Assembly: GCF_021155765.1 (NCBI RefSeq)
Contig: NC_060116.1
Span: forward strand, 9,672,001 to 9,736,000
DNA: 64,000 nt
Source of the DNA: Diprion similis
Taxonomy: Eukaryota; Arthropoda; Insecta; Hymenoptera; Diprionidae
Direction: 5' to 3'
The notes under the pieces were generated by a model. The model had not been told where the DNA came from. It was given only the letters and a program-made list of their open reading frames with translations, and made no database searches. How positions within the stretch are numbered: the stretch's first letter is position 1; each line of letters starts with the position of its first letter. Positions 1 through 13,900 of the stretch are shown piece by piece. Position numbers and translations under genes: made by a program.

Positions 1-701
1 CTGGTGATTCGTGTTTTTGTAATTTATTATGTGAAATATTATACATATTATCGAATTTACAAGATAAATAATGTAATAGATTGCATGTTAAATTTTCTCA
101 AAAGATTTTATGATTTAACACATGAACATTTTCAGTATGGTAAACTGATAGTCAATTTCATTATCGCTGCATCTTGGATAATAATAGATTAAAGTTGATA
201 TTTAATTTTGCTTTTTCCTTGTCTACACGTCACCGCGAGTATCCGAGTATCGTTCGAGTTTAAAAATGTTATAACAGAGCATACTGACATATGCAGATAT
301 CGTTTCATTCATAGGTAACAGCTAATTGTCTTCGACGAGGACTGATTCTCATTATTAAACAAAGAGAAAAAACAAACAGACCAAGAGGCATGAGTAAAAA
401 ACTTTCTACAGTTTTTTCTCAATGTCTATATGTAAAATGTTATCAGGAATAAGTTAGCTGCAAAATCATCATGTCAGGACTGAGCGAACGCACGAACAAT
501 GAGGTCTTTTGACATGTATGCTTTATCAATGCGTTCCATCAAGATATGTAGACGTATATTTATTAATAATTAACGCGCAGTGAACATAGGTGAAAAAAAA
601 AATGATAAGAACTTTGGAAAAATATTGCAAATCAAATGCAACGAGTCTAAATATTGAGGACGGTATTGAAATGGAACCGAACAGTTGCATTGCATAGTTG
701 G

Positions 702-736
<35 letters not shown>

Positions 737-1587
737 TTTGTTTCACTTTTATCTCATTCTTCTAATTATTTTATAAATTTAAAAGTATATTATCAACCGA
801 TGCGATCCGCAACACGGAAACGATTCATAAGTATCACATTCGTAAAGATTGAATAAAAATTGTACGGACACGTATAATAATGAATGCCCAGTATTCTGCG
901 AAGTCGATTCGATATACCTGTACAATATGTGGTGTAATTATAACACAGTAATGAATTTCTCTAAAATCGTTCAACAATTTTTCCCATTTTTCTGCCAACT
1001 TTCTTTTTTTAACTAGTTTTGAAAAATTCTACAATGATTCAGAATCATACGTAAAATTTCCGATGAAAAAAACTATCGACGCTAGAAATAAATATTCAAA
1101 CCAAATTGACTATACATCTTGTAATATTGCTTGATCAAAATTTGTGAATTTATGTTTACTAGTATAAGGTAATAGCTGCACAGTTACAAACGATGTCACA
1201 ATAGAATCTTGCATTTTCCCGTTACCTCGTGTATACAATAGAAGTGATTATGAAAGTTGAAAAAAAAAAAAAGTATCTGGTTAAGTAAAAGCGACGCTGT
1301 CGCCTGACACATTGGTATTTAAATATACGCAAATTACGGGTACCATGACTTCGACCAACAGGAAGGCACTTGGGCAAATTACGTGCCGAGTTGGCCATCG
1401 TTCTAATGTATAACTCTCGGGGCACACCTCTGCTACTAACATAGATCATATACAGTTATGCTTAAATACAATTTTTGCTACCCTTAACATTATGATATGT
1501 TCACATTCGTTATAATAATATAATTATTATTATTAATTCTGTAACCATCTCCCGACGTCATATTCCTCGATCGCGACGATATTACTT

Positions 1588-1624
<37 letters not shown>

Positions 1625-2365
1625 TTATATATATATCTATATCGTCTTCGAACAGATACAAATTCGTACTATTCACTTTAGTGTTTTCAATCCTTGCTAT
1701 TTTTTCTTTATCTTTCTTTTTCATTTTTTCTTTTTTTTTTTCTTCACTTCTGCTCCCTCCTCCACAATAATGCTGATGATAAACATAAATACACGTTTCT
1801 TAGGGCACCTTTGGTATTAAGCTTGTTTTTTGAATGTTAATATATATGAAGTGTATATATAATATACTATATATAACTTTATAATAATACAATGTGCTTT
1901 CGGTTAATAAGATCAATTGTTATTATTATTTTTTTCTTTCTCTCTTTTTTTTTTCCACCTATAATTTCATAACGTGTGTTTTTTTTGTGTTGTGATTTTA
2001 ACAGTGCCTTTTTACATGTAAACTGAAGACTAATCGTACAAGATCCTCGAACCGTAATCGATATATCCTTATATCCGCGAGCCTCTCAACGGCGGTTATA
2101 CTGATTTCAAAATTAAAATGAAAACAAAAGGCGGGACGCGTTAACTACGATCCGCAAAAACCTTTTTCAATAAATTAAAAAATTATAAAATTACACAATT
2201 AAATATTACACCAATGAATAAGTTAAAAAATATATATATAATATACATGTATATAACCTACATGTAAATATAAGAAAACTTATTCCCGTACACACGTATA
2301 TATTATATATACATGTGTACGGATATATTATGTATAGAATAAAATGTCGCCGGGCCTTCCGCATG

Positions 2366-2431
<66 letters not shown>

Positions 2432-2764
2432 CGCTGTACGCATTTCTGCCCGCAGTTAGATACACCTTACATATCGAATGAGTTTTTCACGGTCGTTCAT
2501 AACATCCGCTTTGCCGTAGCATGCCTGGTACATACATACATACATACATACATACATACATACATACATACATACATACATCAATGCATAAATACGGCAT
2601 ATCGTTTTACACCGTATATCCTACCAACGCGCAAAACCGCAACTGCGAACGATTCTATGCCCCCTGATTTTTCTCCACAATCATTTTTCATCAGTACGTC
2701 GATCGTTCGATAAATTTATCGACTTCACTACTGGCGTACCTGTCACATTCCGCTCACGTCAACT
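1..2764. other. cpo 3' flank / possible 3' UTR, simple-repeat rich
   Basis: No supported coding region. If the last exon is at 2765-2797, this would be 3' UTR and downstream DNA. It contains a 28-base T tract (704-731), a TA array (about 1591-1638), an imperfect AAT array (about 2371-2431) and a CATA array (2531-2580). The open frames here are translations of these arrays. Confidence 0.5.
2371..2580. repeat. microsatellite pair: (AAT)n and (CATA)n
   Basis: An imperfect AAT tract of about 60 bases at 2371-2431 is followed, after about 100 bases, by about twelve CATA units at 2531-2580. Confidence 0.95.
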
Positions 2765-2797
2765 TTAAGACTGCCCATTTTCATCTCCCTTTGTTCC
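2765..2797 (-). CDS. cpo: possible terminal micro-exon of long cpo form
   Basis: A good acceptor (ATTTCTTAATTCCAG) is followed in phase 0 by ten codons, [10 protein letters not shown], and TAA. It is the first acceptor plus short open frame I noticed downstream of the RRM2 exon that gives a compact end. Without homology or transcript data this is only a proposal; the true last exon may lie elsewhere or beyond the window. Confidence 0.3.
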   Translation of the reverse strand, partial: GTKGDENGQS

Positions 2798-5700
2798 CTG
2801 GAATTAAGAAATAGAGAGAAATATAAAATTAGAGACAAATATCATATATAGGTATGTCTGCAGAATATTCTGCATGTAACGTAGTATGTTTAACAGTATA
2901 ATAATATTAAATTAGAAAGAGAAAAAAAAAAGAAAAAAGAAAATTGCATTACATCTGTTTTCGGTTCAAGCCTGCAGTATAGTGAGGAGGTCGGACTTAG
3001 TTTTTCATATAGACGCAGAGACCCGATCGTTTTTTGGAAGCAGACTATTTCGTAAACATGTTTCCTTCGTGAATATATATGTGTACGTGATATATAAGAC
3101 GACAAACGAGTGTGAGACATACACATGCAGCGACGAGAGACTTGGCTATCGGTTTGAAGGAGGCTTTTTTCCTCCCTCCCTGCGAGGTGGAGGAATCGAA
3201 GGATGCAGGATAAAAAAAAGGAACTGTCCTCTCCATTTTTCAACGCCTCTCGCATGACCCACTTGAACAGTCAAAGCGCGACCTCATGATAAATTCCGGT
3301 CGTTTCTTCTTTCGCAAACCTACGCTTCGACCCGTAGATGATAGGTGAGAGGATACTTTAGGACTCAAAGTTTAAATGCATAAGTTCAACTTTGCAAGCT
3401 CACTTATAGTATACCGACTACAATCATCGTTACATCATCAGGAGATCCGTTTTTTCGAAGCATGCAGTCAATTTGCCAAGTCGCTCGACTATATACAGCG
3501 AGACAGAGAGAGCGAGAGAGGTCCGTTAAATCAGGTGTATAGTACAAGGTGTGCGGTGTAATGATGATAAAATAAATTTCACACATAACAAGGTGTATTA
3601 TACAATTAGGTATAATAATCGCATAGAGTGTACGTATATACGTATAGAATAATGTGGAAAAACATATAGCAAACAGATAAACATACAATGGGTATAAAGT
3701 GAAACCTACTTCCGTCCATAGGTTTGTAAAGCCCACCTCGGCCATTTTTGACTTTGCATACTCAATTCGAATCGCCCCCCGGTCAGAAGATAGGAGAAAC
3801 GATCCCTGAAGCGTGGCCATCGCCTGGGCCGCGTAGCGAACATCTTGATATTCGACGAAGGCAACCGGCGAGCCTCCCTTGGTGTGCATACGGAGGCGAC
3901 AGAAGCCGGGGAAACTGTGCACAAACAAGGGTTAGTTTACAGGCTGGGTTTCAGTGAATCTTTCTTTTCTTTTCTTTCTTTCTTTCTTTTTTATTTAATC
4001 GAGGTGTAGCTCGTTGCGGTGCGCCAGAGTAATTGGGTTCAGCTGGGTAACACGCTGCAGTTTTGCATAAAGATGATTCGAGGTGCGTGGTGCGTGTGCA
4101 GTTTATCTAGTTTAGGTACAGAGGTACGGGTACGTATGATATTATACATGTCTCAATGCAAGCGTGACGATGATGAAGATTAATGATGATCAACTAAATG
4201 GAACAATCGTGTGATGGGAATAGTTATTCATTGCCGTATAGTTGTTAGATATTTTTGTTCTGCTCAAGTTCGACTAGGTCATTCTGTTCAGTTGAATTTT
4301 GATGAGTAATTTCACGAGCTCATTTATTCGTGTCGCTTTTAAATTCCCTGATAAATCAAAGTCGGTTAGAATAAGATTATCCAAAACTTAAATATCATTT
4401 GAAAGGTATTTGGTAGTTTGGTACTCTTGGTTTCCAAAATTTCACTGAACATCGACGAACCTATGGAATTAACAGATTTTATATTTAGTCAGGGTGGTCG
4501 TAAAAGTTACACTGAGAAAAATTTCATTTGCCATATGGGACGTTGATAGATAATGTCCGTAAAATTCTGGGTTATTGCTGTAACGAAGGTTTAAATATTG
4601 TTAAAATTGCAAGAAAATGTAAAACAAGTAACTATTGTATAATTGATGATTATGGTGTCAATCCTGCATTTTCTGTTTACTCCAACAATAAACCTCTGTG
4701 TTTAGTTTACTACTTTTATTCAGTTGAATAAACCCTGAACACTCGACTTATCGTTCCACCATCACCAAATTATCCCAATAGCTACAAGAAAATATAGTAC
4801 TAATAACCACAATGGAAAATAATAGTAACACATACTAGACATACAGACAAGCGCGTTAGTAATTTTCATTTTGTACCCATAGCTGTATTTTTCATTTATG
4901 GTAAGGAGTGAAAATAATCAAAGTACTTTGTGCAGTAACCACAACTAGAAATTTCTCTCAGTCTAATATTTGGAATTTCGTGATTTTTCCAGCTTTTCAT
5001 TATTGTTCCTGCAGGAACAGTTCCGCTTCGATAAGAATTCAAAGGAACAAATGTTAAAGATTTCCACCTTCCATACGGCCACCCTGAACGATTCCAAAGT
5101 TTCTACGATGCCGTAGAGCCTGTTCCTCGATCCTGGCGATCGATTAGGTCACCTCCTCCTCACTACCCTACAGCTATCGTCCGATCCCCCTTTTCCGACA
5201 CACGCACTCTCCAGCTGTCTCTCTCTGACTCATACCTAGTCATCCCACGTTCCGCGTCGGCATAATAATCAGCAACAAACCGAGTAATTAAAGAAGCTGA
5301 TTGCGTATCCACACGTCGTTGTTTTCCTCGGTGTATACGCCTACTATACAAAGTGTATAAAAAAAAAAAAAAATAAATAAAACACCGCGATCAAAGGTAT
5401 CCTACAATTTAACGCTCTTTGAATGGACGCTGATCAGCATATCTCGTAGATACTATATGAAATACGTTATCCGTTGCATAAATTGTCAATTTTCATCGTC
5501 GATTGTTCGACGCTCTATTTTCATATATACTTTCAACCTTCCAACTGACCTGTTGAATATCTCTTTGAGCTCGTGCTCGGAGACGAACTGTCCGAGGTTG
5601 GCGACGAAGAGGGTTGAGCAGGGCGCGTTGCTCACCGCGATGCTTGGCTGCGACGAGGACGAGCCTACCGGTGACGCCAGCGCCGGCGAAGGCAAGAAAT

Positions 5701-7873
5701 GCGGCAGCGACGCGTGGATCGATGTCAGGGTGGTCGGATGTGGCAGGGATATCGGTGCCTGCGGTACACAAACACCATAAATCGGATTACTCCAGGTGCC
5801 TTCTGCGCTGCCGGTCATCGACTTCTTTGATACGGGCAGAAGTACATAAATCCGTGTAAAAACATTGTTAGAGAAACATAAATATACATACAGAGAAGGG
5901 CATGCTCAATTTTTTCACCTCACATTCATCGTGTATCGGTTCATGTCTGAATATCAAGGAAAACGTCCTTTTACCTAGACTTTAAAAAGTCAAAATACTT
6001 TTGCTTCGTCTCGTATATTTGACTGATCAGCCCAGTTATCATCAATGTCATCATCATCAAGTATCATGTATATCGATTGAGATAAGAACTATCGGTATAA
6101 TACTTTAGAAAATTTTTTAAATCAAGTGTATAAATTTTGATTATGAAATTTCTTTGTCGTATAATATGGAAAATCGAATACGAATAAAAATATTTCAATC
6201 GCTATATTTCCACGAGCATCGTCGTAATTACAACACAAAAGCTAGGGATGAAAACAATTTGCGAAAAAACGGACCAGCTTGAGTTAATTTGAAAACAAGA
6301 ACAGCGAAAATACGCAAATTCGTAATCGAATTTGAAATTGCAAAAGCTAAAAAAAACTTCCGAGGCGGTTGAGGTGAGGGCTAAATCCGTCGGTTGAGCC
6401 CGGAGGACAGGCGTTGAGAGTGGAGGACGATTTTGAAACCTCGCTAAGCCCTAATAGGAGGGAGTGTCGAGAGTCTCTCTGCAGGGTGCCAAAGTCATAT
6501 AACAGTCGGTGCTAATCCGGCAAAGATTGGCAGTGATCTCTCTCGACCTTATAGAAAAGGTGCTCAGCTGCCGGAGTTCGTCTCGATGAAGTCACCGAGC
6601 GGCTGTTCTATCGAACCGGGGTAAAAACGTGTGTAGAAGGGGTGCACGTGTCGGGGAGGAATCGAGAGGGCAACCCAGCTGTGGGGGTGTCGAATGGGGA
6701 AGACGTTGATAAAACGCAAGGGTGTAACGCAGCGTCGAAGTTTCGAAATTGCAAAAATCCATTTCGCTTTATTTCAAAGCGTGGAAAGGTCAAAGTGTAA
6801 TAGAAAGGGAAGATAGAGGATCTTTATAACAAATAAAAAAGTGGTACAATTTTGAAGGTTCTACGTTTTTGTTTTCTACACACAGGGTGGCCACAAATTT
6901 TTGGCGAAAAAATTCCATGACTTTTCTAAATTTTCCAGGAGCTAAAACCTAGTTTTCCCTGACATTTTCCCAGTTCTAGTATTTACTAAAACCTAAATCT
7001 TTCAGCTCATTAACTCTATATTCGGTTGAAATTCAATTCGAATTGAAGAAAAATATAATGTATGTACAAAAAAGTCAGTTCAAGTCAATTTTAAAAGTCC
7101 AAATTAAAAGTCCCCTGCGAATTTCAGTTTTTCCACGACCCCTTTTAAATTTCCTGACATTTCCAGGTTTTCCAGATTTTTCAGGTATATAGCCACCCTG
7201 ACACACCTTTACCTACATTTTGATCAATTTCTCGTCCCTACTCCAATTTTCTACACAATTTTAAATCCTCTATAAAAGAGAAATTTTTGTTTTTCAAAAT
7301 TCAACATTGTCGCACTTATCCCGTGTTTTTTGAACCCACCGGATTTTATCAGGGTACGGCCCTGAGCCACCTACACGTGTAGTGCATACGTGGGGCATAT
7401 ACAGGCCTATATCACCGGCAACAAGCCTATCCCAAGGGGAATTCCCGCAGGACGAGTATATACGTGACTTTTATGACAAGAGAAGGGTGCTAACAAGCGA
7501 ACTCCGGACACACAGAGCCTGCAGCGCAGTGTAATAGAGGCTCGGCTTGTGATGCTGGATTCCGTGAGAATTACGACGAGTACGTCGTATGTACGGTGTA
7601 CATACATATATATATTGCGTGTTACATATGTTGGCGAAATTTTATTATTATATACTACACGGACACCCGGACTCGCTGATTATAATTATCCAAGTCGACT
7701 AAGGGTTGGGAAAAAACATAATAGCCTCGGTTTTTTCAACCCCATTCTAACGGGGACTGGATTCAATTGGATTTTTTCTCTGTTTGCGAGATTAAATAGA
7801 ATCCCGATATTTGCGATTCCATGAACGTTCTTTCTTTTTTCCCTTTCCCACGCTTTCATTAAGTAATTATATA

Positions 7874-7922
<49 letters not shown>

Positions 7923-10900
7923 TATACATATACCCGCATTAGACTTGAAGGTTCTCGAATTCCCCCGCACACGTTTGTCCCAAACGAAGAGTGTTTCACC
8001 GAGAATTAGACTTAGCCCGCGGTAATTAACTCAAAGCACAAGACTATCCGACTTTCATAAGGTTTCGATCCTGTTTAAATATACCCTGCTTAATATCTTA
8101 GTGGCCCAGAGATATTACCGTTGTAAAAAACGCTCCCATGTTTGAACAAAAAAGTTAGACTATAATGATAGACTGCATATATCTGATATACTATACGCGA
8201 ATTGCAATTTGACTCGCATTGTGCGCGGAAAAAAGCTATCATAGCTGGATGAGAAAAAGAAAGAAAGAAATAAAATCAAAAAAACATCTATATATGGTAT
8301 AATATGGCAAAAGCATACACGTCAATATCACACGGAGCGGGATTTTTCGCGTGTTGCAAAATTTATAACCTGTAAGGCAAGTTGTGCAGCTTGTGGATTA
8401 GACTGTTTGTATATTAAGGCAATATTTGCTTTTTTCTTGTTGTAACAAAGTCTAAACGCTGGTCGGTTTTTACCGGACTATAAAAAATCCCACCGAGAAA
8501 TACAATTTTTAATTCAACAGTCCAAAAGTCTGTTGAACTGGCTTCGTTTCAATATAAATAATAACATACTCGTTTTCGTAAACCATATAGAAGGTCTGTT
8601 TCACTCCATGATTTTAAACAAAGAGTACAGAAACCCCTGATTTTTACGAGGTAAAAACACCAAACGTTCAGTCCTTCAATCTTGGGTAAGAAAAGAAATA
8701 CCGCCATGATCCGAAACAGTCTGATAATTAGCCCAGTCGGAATGCACGAAAAAAAAACAACTAAAATTGCACTTTTAAGATACCACAATTTTCTTATTCT
8801 GCTCCTTGAAAATATCTTCAGCCGCCATTTTTAATTCATGATTTATGTCGAAAAATATCTGTCGTATATAAAAATTTGTTTTAACCAAACTTGTATGGAA
8901 TGAAATTGAGTTAAATTAAACAAAAACAAAATGTCGGCCAAAGCTATTGCCGAATCTGGTCAAAATTCTGGACTTGGACGAAGAAAAGAAAATGACGGAT
9001 TTGAAAAACAGCAATTTCGAATATATATTCCGAACGAGACTGAAGTTATAACGTAACCAAACATTGGCGGGGAGGGGGGAGGGGGGGGGAATAACTATTT
9101 CGCAAGTATATATTGACTCCGAAATGTTTAGGTTAGGTTAGGTTACTTCAGCCTCGTTATTCCGACTGGACTAGTGTGGTGAATACGTGTAAACAGACAC
9201 AGGGCACTTACTTAGACCTATATCTAGAGTTAAACGAGGTATATAACGATCATGTATGACTAACGTGCATCGGGGCGCTCGTCGGCGGCTCCAGAGCTTT
9301 TTCTGCAGATAGTCAAAGATAGGAACGTACGGGAACCTGAGGATGTAACGCCGGATGAACGAGGGTGGCGTGTTGCAATGCGCCAGGCAATTCGCCGGCA
9401 GTTGAGTAGGCCAACGGATGATGCCAGAGCTCCGGTCCTCCAGGGAAAAACGGACTCCCAAGGTCTGAAAAGTAAATTCATCTTTATCACCACCACAGAC
9501 TGACGATAATCAAACTTTGTAAGTATAAGGTACATACATATCGATACGATAATTATTCCTTATACGTCGACCGATAATTTTGAGTCAAGTTATTTATTAC
9601 CGTATACGGTATACCACGGTATGATGGATCGTCATAATATGTGTCTCGCGTTCGCAAAGTACCGAAATAACGATCGTCGTTTCCAAAGTCATAATAAAAA
9701 TACTCGCCAAAGTTATTGTTATCATTATTATGATTGTTTTTGTTATTATTTAGGTATAGAAACGGCGAACACACAACTTGATATACCAAAGTGTAATTTG
9801 ACATGACAATTTCTACCGACGAATTTTATGCACATAGTTACGACATACAGAGGCTGCTGCTGGCTGCTGCGCAGGTGAATATCATCGTCGTGTGCATGAC
9901 AGGGAAAAATGCAGAATTGGAATAAAAAAGAGAGTTCGAAGAGAGTCCTTCCATCCGAATAATTGACTTTCCCGGAGGGTTTCGTAAGTGCTGTCGGCGG
10001 AATTGCCAATTTCAAATTCGTCAGCCGGCATGCATTTCGTCTGTCTCACAAATCGATATATGTATATACACGATAATCTAGTCGACAAGGGAAGCAGGTG
10101 AAGCGATTTTCTGTCCAATATGGAGAAAAAAAAAACAAAAAAAAAACTGGTGCATAATTTGCGCGAAATGACATTAGCATGGATAGAAAAGAAAAAAAAA
10201 AAAAAAAAAAGAAAGAAAACAGAAGAGCAAAAACAATATCCATATAACGATGAAAAATAGGTCGTTCTAAATTCGTCGCCGGTGTTCAGAAGCGACGAAT
10301 CTTTAATATGCATATAGAATATGCACAGAGCAAGAGTCGATTGACATTATTCCGTTTGACCTTTAACTGCAGGTAATTGGAGTGATCGTCTCTGTTCCGT
10401 GAATTTAACCCGTTTTATATTTACTTCCTGCAATGTATAATCGGTAACACTGTAACTCGTTGTTCGATATCCGCTGTGATAGAGCTGACAATTAAGTCTT
10501 TCTCATGCACCTGACGATCGACGTCATTGAAATTATTTATTATAACGTATACATTAATTGCAACGTACATACATACATGGAGGCATGCATATGCAATTAC
10601 GTACGTATTCCGATACTATATATAAGCTGAAATTTTCCATCTCTTACAATTAATCTAATCTCTTTTGCAGGCTAACACGAAATGCGCAAATCACGCTGAC
10701 AACGAGGCACAAAAATAAGAAATAATAAGTAGGATATAAAAAATAACAAAAAAAAATAAACAAACATCCACTCGGTGTCAAAATAGTGTTGGACACGGAG
10801 AGACAGGTACGTTTCTTGTTTCATATTATATAGTTATATAACGTACATATATAATACGTATAGGTATATCAACGGAGGTGCGACACGGGGTTAGTGGGTT

Positions 10901-13900
10901 TCAAAGAGCGAGGGGAGGCAGGGGGTCGATTTTGTGGGGTTGTGTACGAAACAGTGATTAATAATAACCAGCGAGTGTGATTCAGTGGCGGTGCATACTT
11001 ACGTCCAGTTAGAGGGTGCATCAGAGCGGGGTGCGAGGTGGTGGCTGCTGCAGCGGCTGGTTGCTTAGGTTTGCTAACCTTTGTGTTACTCTTTGCAAAT
11101 TCCAAACGAATGGTTTGAGGCATATCAGGGTCGAATCTAACTCCCTGCTGCAAATAGATCCCCCAGAAATTAGTTCGACTTGTATATAGATATGCATATG
11201 CGTTACATTACACATATCTATCTTCTTTTTCGTTATTTCAATTGTTATCTTTTATTTTTTCATTTATTTCTTTGGTTTTTTATTTTCGCAATTATTTAAA
11301 GAAAAGACAATGTCAAACGCAAAAAAGTATATACACATCCTGACCTAATTCTCTTATTCATTATACGCTGTGTAATATTATTATCAGTTACTTTTAATAT
11401 CGAGAAAAGAAGAAAGAAAAAATTTATATGTACGGATGAAAATATGGAAAAAAGCAATATAAATTTAACGAACAAAATTCAAATATCTCCGTTCGCGTAT
11501 AATTTTCATCATTTCACGTGTAGAATTATATTTAATATTCTCAAAACCATAGTCGGGGTGATCTCTGTGTTATACCACGTTAAGAATATCCTTCAAATAC
11601 TTCTTCAAAAAGCGTGATGAGATTGATAATAATTTGAATCGCAGAAAGAAAAAAAAAGACATTACAAAAAAAAAAAATACAGATAGAAACATATTCGTTC
11701 ATTCTACCGAGCCTGTGATATATCTATAATGCGGAAAAATCCACGCGTGTGTTTTTGTATTTGTGTGTTCCGTGTATAATTGTGTGTGTGTGTGTGTCAA
11801 AGTGCTTCAAACCAAATCAGTGATACGTTTTTCCTCACCTCACATAGATTATACCTACTGCACTATAATTTATTATTACACGTGCTGTGCCTGGAGTCTA
11901 AGACTCAATATTTCAAAGTGGAAAATTCTTGACAGACATACGAAGCGTTCGATTTTATGAATTTATAATAGAACTATACCACCTAGGTATATATGTATAC
12001 GTAAATGTCGCGCGATTCCCAAAAATTTGAAGCTTGGCAGTTTCTCTTCGTAAAAATTTTGCGAATGTGAACATCGCGTAAGGTAAAAAATAATTTTTAG
12101 CAAAAAAAGAAATGAATAAATAAACAAAAAAGTAATAAATTATTTAAAAACTCTTGCAGGTTTGTTATGCGAGAAGAGGAAAAATGATGACTGATTTCTT
12201 AATAACATCCATCCCCCCCCCCCCCCCCCCCCCAAGTATACGATATGACCTATGATGATACTATAATCGGAAGAAAAGGTTTTACAGTATTGGTATATAG
12301 ACAAAAGAAAAAAGAAAAATATCTTTACAATATGCCTGGGGATCGAAGAATCCGAACAATCGTATACACATGACAATGCGTGTATATATAATATAATATA
12401 TACGTAATATATTAAAGGAAATTGCAAATTGCGTGACATCAGTTGCGTGTGGCAAATAGATGAGGTGATGGGCTTTTGGCAGATGGGTTCATTTATAGGC
12501 AGAGGAACACCATATTAATGTAAGTATGTATATTAAAATCACACGGTGCACCCAGCAGATATATAGGTATATAATAGGTTTTGTACCAATTACAAAGTTC
12601 CTTAATTAACAATAATCATACACCTATAATATGGATAGATAGTAACATTCTACATGACAATGATGATAATATTATATCATTATTCTGCAACTATGTAGCA
12701 AATAACCCGTGCCGACTAATCGAGGGTGGTCAAATAACGAGGAGGGAGGGGGTGGAGGAATCAAGATGGAAAAAAATATGCATGTTAAAAATTACAGGAA
12801 TTAAAAATCGTAAGAGAGACAATTTCGCCTAGTTTTTCAACATTATTTCATGAAGTACAAATATTACCTGCAAGTCTTGTTTCGCTGCTTCGGCACCGGC
12901 TCTCGTATGAAACGTGACAAAACCCACCGGCTGAAAATCAATTTAACGCACGTTATTACTCACAGATATACATATAAACAATAACAATAATATTGAATTA
13001 ATTCAGACTGGAGCACATCCCATTGGTAACCATAATACACCTATAAACCAAATCCCCTATGAATGGTTGGATTGTTTGAAAATAAGAAATATCTGTTTCA
13101 AAATTATTAACATATTATATACCGCATTATATTGTAGGTAAACAATTTAAGACAAAGTTCGGCTGCAGAAAGTGTTATAGAAATTGTCGAAAAAAAGCTC
13201 TATACATGTAAAAAAGATGTTTAAAATATTATTTCGTTCAATTTTTTTTTTCATACGGTATTTACATTTGAATATAACAATATGAAAATCCTGCGAAGCG
13301 TGCAGAGTCTGCATAAAAATGTATTTGAAAAATGCTGCGAACAACTGCGACATGGTGATATAACTCCGAGTGAACAACTGCGCGGCAAAAATAGTCGTCG
13401 CTGATCAGTAGAGCATTAAACGATAATTGAGCCCGCAGGAAATTGTATTTTTCCTCGACACGCCGTTTGCTCGACGTAAAACGTGAAACGAGCCCCCCGT
13501 TGTAATATAACGTACATATATAAATTATTACACGCGTATACAAGGTACATACATACATATTACCTTATTACTATATACCTGAATGTATGTAGTATAGTAC
13601 AGTAACATAATCGAGGGGAGGGGGAGCAAAGAATGTTTCTGGAAGTGGATTTTCATTTAAAAATATCATCACGTGTCGTATTTATCATACGCGGCATAAA
13701 AACAATATTGATTCATTACAATAATAACATTAACGATTATAATAATAACAATGCTATATAGACCGTAGAAGGAAAATAGAAAAGGGAGAAGAAGAAACAG
13801 AGAAAGAAAAGAAAAGCAAGAGGACATGAATTTGGAAGAGGAAAAAAAAAAAAAAAACTACACACGAAACGAAGGAGAAAGCGTCGTTACTTGTGGAAAC

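Larger units (their letters stand above)
5759..9312. other. cpo intron (or 3' UTR of the short form) between the C-terminal and RRM2 exons
   Basis: For the short isoform this is 3' UTR and downstream DNA; for the long isoform it is an intron. It holds the CAGGGTGG element (6883-7200), a TA array (about 7880-7918) and a small inverted-repeat element around 9038-9158. No coding exon was recognised. Confidence 0.6.

Noticed and set aside
3404..3709. Continuation of the RRM2 frame past its donors (about 100 extra codons)
   Set aside because: Composition switches to Tyr/Ile/Leu-rich low-complexity sequence after two good donors. Read-through of an intron is the simpler explanation.
9128..9142. 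Three TTAGG units (insect telomere motif)
   Set aside because: Only three units, located at the end of a small inverted-repeat element whose terminus explains part of the sequence. Not an interstitial telomere tract.
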